Assembly: GCF_030813515.1 (NCBI RefSeq)
Contig: NZ_JAUSUK010000001.1
Location: 434,001-498,000, forward strand
Direction: 5' to 3'
DNA: 64,000 bases
Source: Rhodopseudomonas julia
GTDB taxonomy: Bacteria; Pseudomonadota; Alphaproteobacteria; Rhizobiales; Afifellaceae
Numbering within the stretch: the stretch's first letter is position 1; every line of letters begins with the position of its first letter. A model generated the notes under the pieces. That model did no database searches, had not been told where the DNA came from, and saw only the letters and a list, made by a program, of their open reading frames with translations. The position numbers were made by a program, and so were the translations under genes. This document shows positions 63,232 to 64,000 of the stretch, one piece after another.

Positions 63232-63642
63232 GTGCCGTCCTATTCCATCTCGGCCATGGAATGCCTGTCGCCTGAGGAATGCGCCGCGTTGAAGCGCGTG
63301 CGCGTTCGCACGACCGCAAAACTCCTGGAGCGCGCGTCGACGCCGAAGGGGCGGCGGATGCTCGCCCAGGAAACCGGCATCTCGGAAAAATTCATCCTGC
63401 GCCTCGCCAATATGGCCGATCTCATGCGCATTCGCGGCGTGGCGGAAGAATATTCGGAGCTCCTCGAAGCCGCGGGCGTCGACACCGTCAAGGAATTGAA
63501 GCGGCGCAACGTCGCCAATCTCGTCAAGCGCATGCAGGAGGCGAACGCGGCGCGGCCGATGGTGCAGCTCCTGCCGAGCGAAAAGCGCGTCGCCGGCTGG
63601 GTCGAGGAAGCCAAAAGCCTCCCCGTGATGATGACCTATTGA
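63232..63642 (+). CDS. DUF4332 domain-containing protein
   Basis: The 136-residue protein starts at GTG 63232, six bases after a GGAGG. The DUF4332 region carries helix-hairpin-helix-like repeats (ISEKFILRLANMADLMRIRGVAEEYSELLEAAGVDTVKELKRRNVANL), as found in DNA-binding HhH proteins. The family's function is not known. A frame from ATG 63199 exists, but the ribosome site supports the GTG. Confidence 0.82.
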   Translation: MPSYSISAMECLSPEECAALKRVRVRTTAKLLERASTPKGRRMLAQETGISEKFILRLANMADLMRIRGVAEEYSELLEAAGVDTVKELKRRNVANLVKRMQEANAARPMVQLLPSEKRVAGWVEEAKSLPVMMTY

Positions 63643-63732
63643 GGGTTTACCGGGCCCTCGCGCCCGGCACGCACACACTCCGGCACATCTCCGCGCCATC
63701 CGCGCCCTTCCCTCACCCCTCACCCCCGAGGC

Positions 63733-63909
63733 TCTTGAGCGGCAACGACTATTGGCGAATGGGCGCCAGGCCTTCGAGCCGGTAAGACGCCAGCCAAAAG
63801 CGGTGTGGCGAAAGCGGCGTCGATGTGCGGGCGAAATCCCCGCCTGTCTTGCCCCCTTGCTTCGCCCAAGAGTAAAACGGCCGAACCAAAAAGGCCGGGA
63901 GGATTTGTC
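63733..63909 (+). promoter_or_regulatory. Structured leader, possible riboswitch, before the right-edge gene
   Basis: The region carries several short hairpins (for example GCGGG-CGAAAT-CCCGC near 63828-63844, CGCCA/TGGCG and GGCC-gaaccaaaaa-GGCC near 63880-63897) within 180 bases before a translated start. The 'gggcgaaatcccc...tgccccc' part vaguely recalls the cobalamin riboswitch core, but the conserved B12 box and GGTGCC element are absent. It is only a candidate. Confidence 0.25.
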
Positions 63910-64000
63910 ATGTCATCGAGCCAATCATCTGAGGCCTCTTCGCCCGGTCCTTCTTCGCTAGGAACCGGGGCATCAGGAACCGGGCAGCAGCGCCCGCCGC
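63910..64000 (+). CDS. Hypothetical protein, N-terminal part (runs off right edge)
   Basis: ATG 63910 follows GGGAGG and opens a frame to the window end: a Ser/Gly/Pro-rich, probably disordered start (MSSSQSSEASSPGPSSLGTG). Thirty codons are visible, too few to identify the family. Confidence 0.5.
   Translation, partial: MSSSQSSEASSPGPSSLGTGASGTGQQRPP

Overview
The window is a GC-rich bacterial chromosome segment, about 65% GC by eye, with ATGA/TGATG gene overlaps and frequent GTG starts. The gene content (Mrp antiporter operon, DUF2252, Rnk-like Gre-domain proteins, PaoABC-type dehydrogenase, Sel1 repeats, many LysR regulators) and the 'cctcccccttgtggggagg' palindromes between genes fit an alphaproteobacterium, most likely of the order Hyphomicrobiales. 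No rRNA, convincing tRNA or CRISPR array was seen, so the genus cannot be named.

Layout. 1-5.3 kb: leftward mrpABCDEF operon, cut by the window edge. 5.8-9.0 kb: oligopeptidase B, then leftward NIPSNAP and YciI genes. 9.1-12.2 kb: LysR, two tandem Rnk-like genes and a RelE/HigA toxin-antitoxin pair. 12.5-16.8 kb: MFS exporter, Sel1-repeat exported protein and Fe superoxide dismutase with a strong terminator. 17.1-19.1 kb: GC-poorer spot with DUF4238 and SGNH-like genes. 19.3-24.4 kb: a receptor with three substrate-binding domains and a GGDEF domain, then DUF2252. 24.4-30.1 kb: a rearranged block of LysR/SDR/amidohydrolase and SDR/AraC, closed by an M50 peptidase. In its middle lies a chimera made from the 3' ends of the M50 and DUF2252 genes. 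30.1-34.9 kb: broken tetA-like exporter, quinone oxidoreductase, and two c-type cytochromes between two paralogous small Cys-containing exported proteins. 35-43.8 kb: class IV aminotransferase, haloacid dehalogenase, a GC-poor orphan, a FecBCD-type importer, LysR/VOC pair, GFA protein. 43.8-47.5 kb: GC-poorer island with a reverse transcriptase-RNase H fusion preceded by a perfect 130-bp direct repeat, plus a convergent DUF3825 gene. 47.8-52.5 kb: TetR and a paoABC-like molybdenum hydroxylase operon. 52.8-55.3 kb: orphan membrane and secreted genes. 55.6-59.4 kb: DUF1284, DUF1413-like, LOG, M20 and glutaredoxin-MauE genes. 59.5-62.6 kb: palindromic repeats, then a coiled-coil gene coupled to a protein with sixteen 32-residue helical repeats. 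62.7-64 kb: small housekeeping-like genes and a structured leader before a gene cut by the right edge.

Functionally the backbone is ion homeostasis, oxidative stress, iron or cobalamin uptake and small-molecule detoxification. Many catabolic genes sit divergently from a LysR, AraC or TetR regulator. The strongest candidates for an undescribed system are the RT-RNase H locus with its repeat and the 32-residue-repeat solenoid with its coiled-coil partner. Both lie in GC-poorer accessory spots, but neither shows direct evidence of function.
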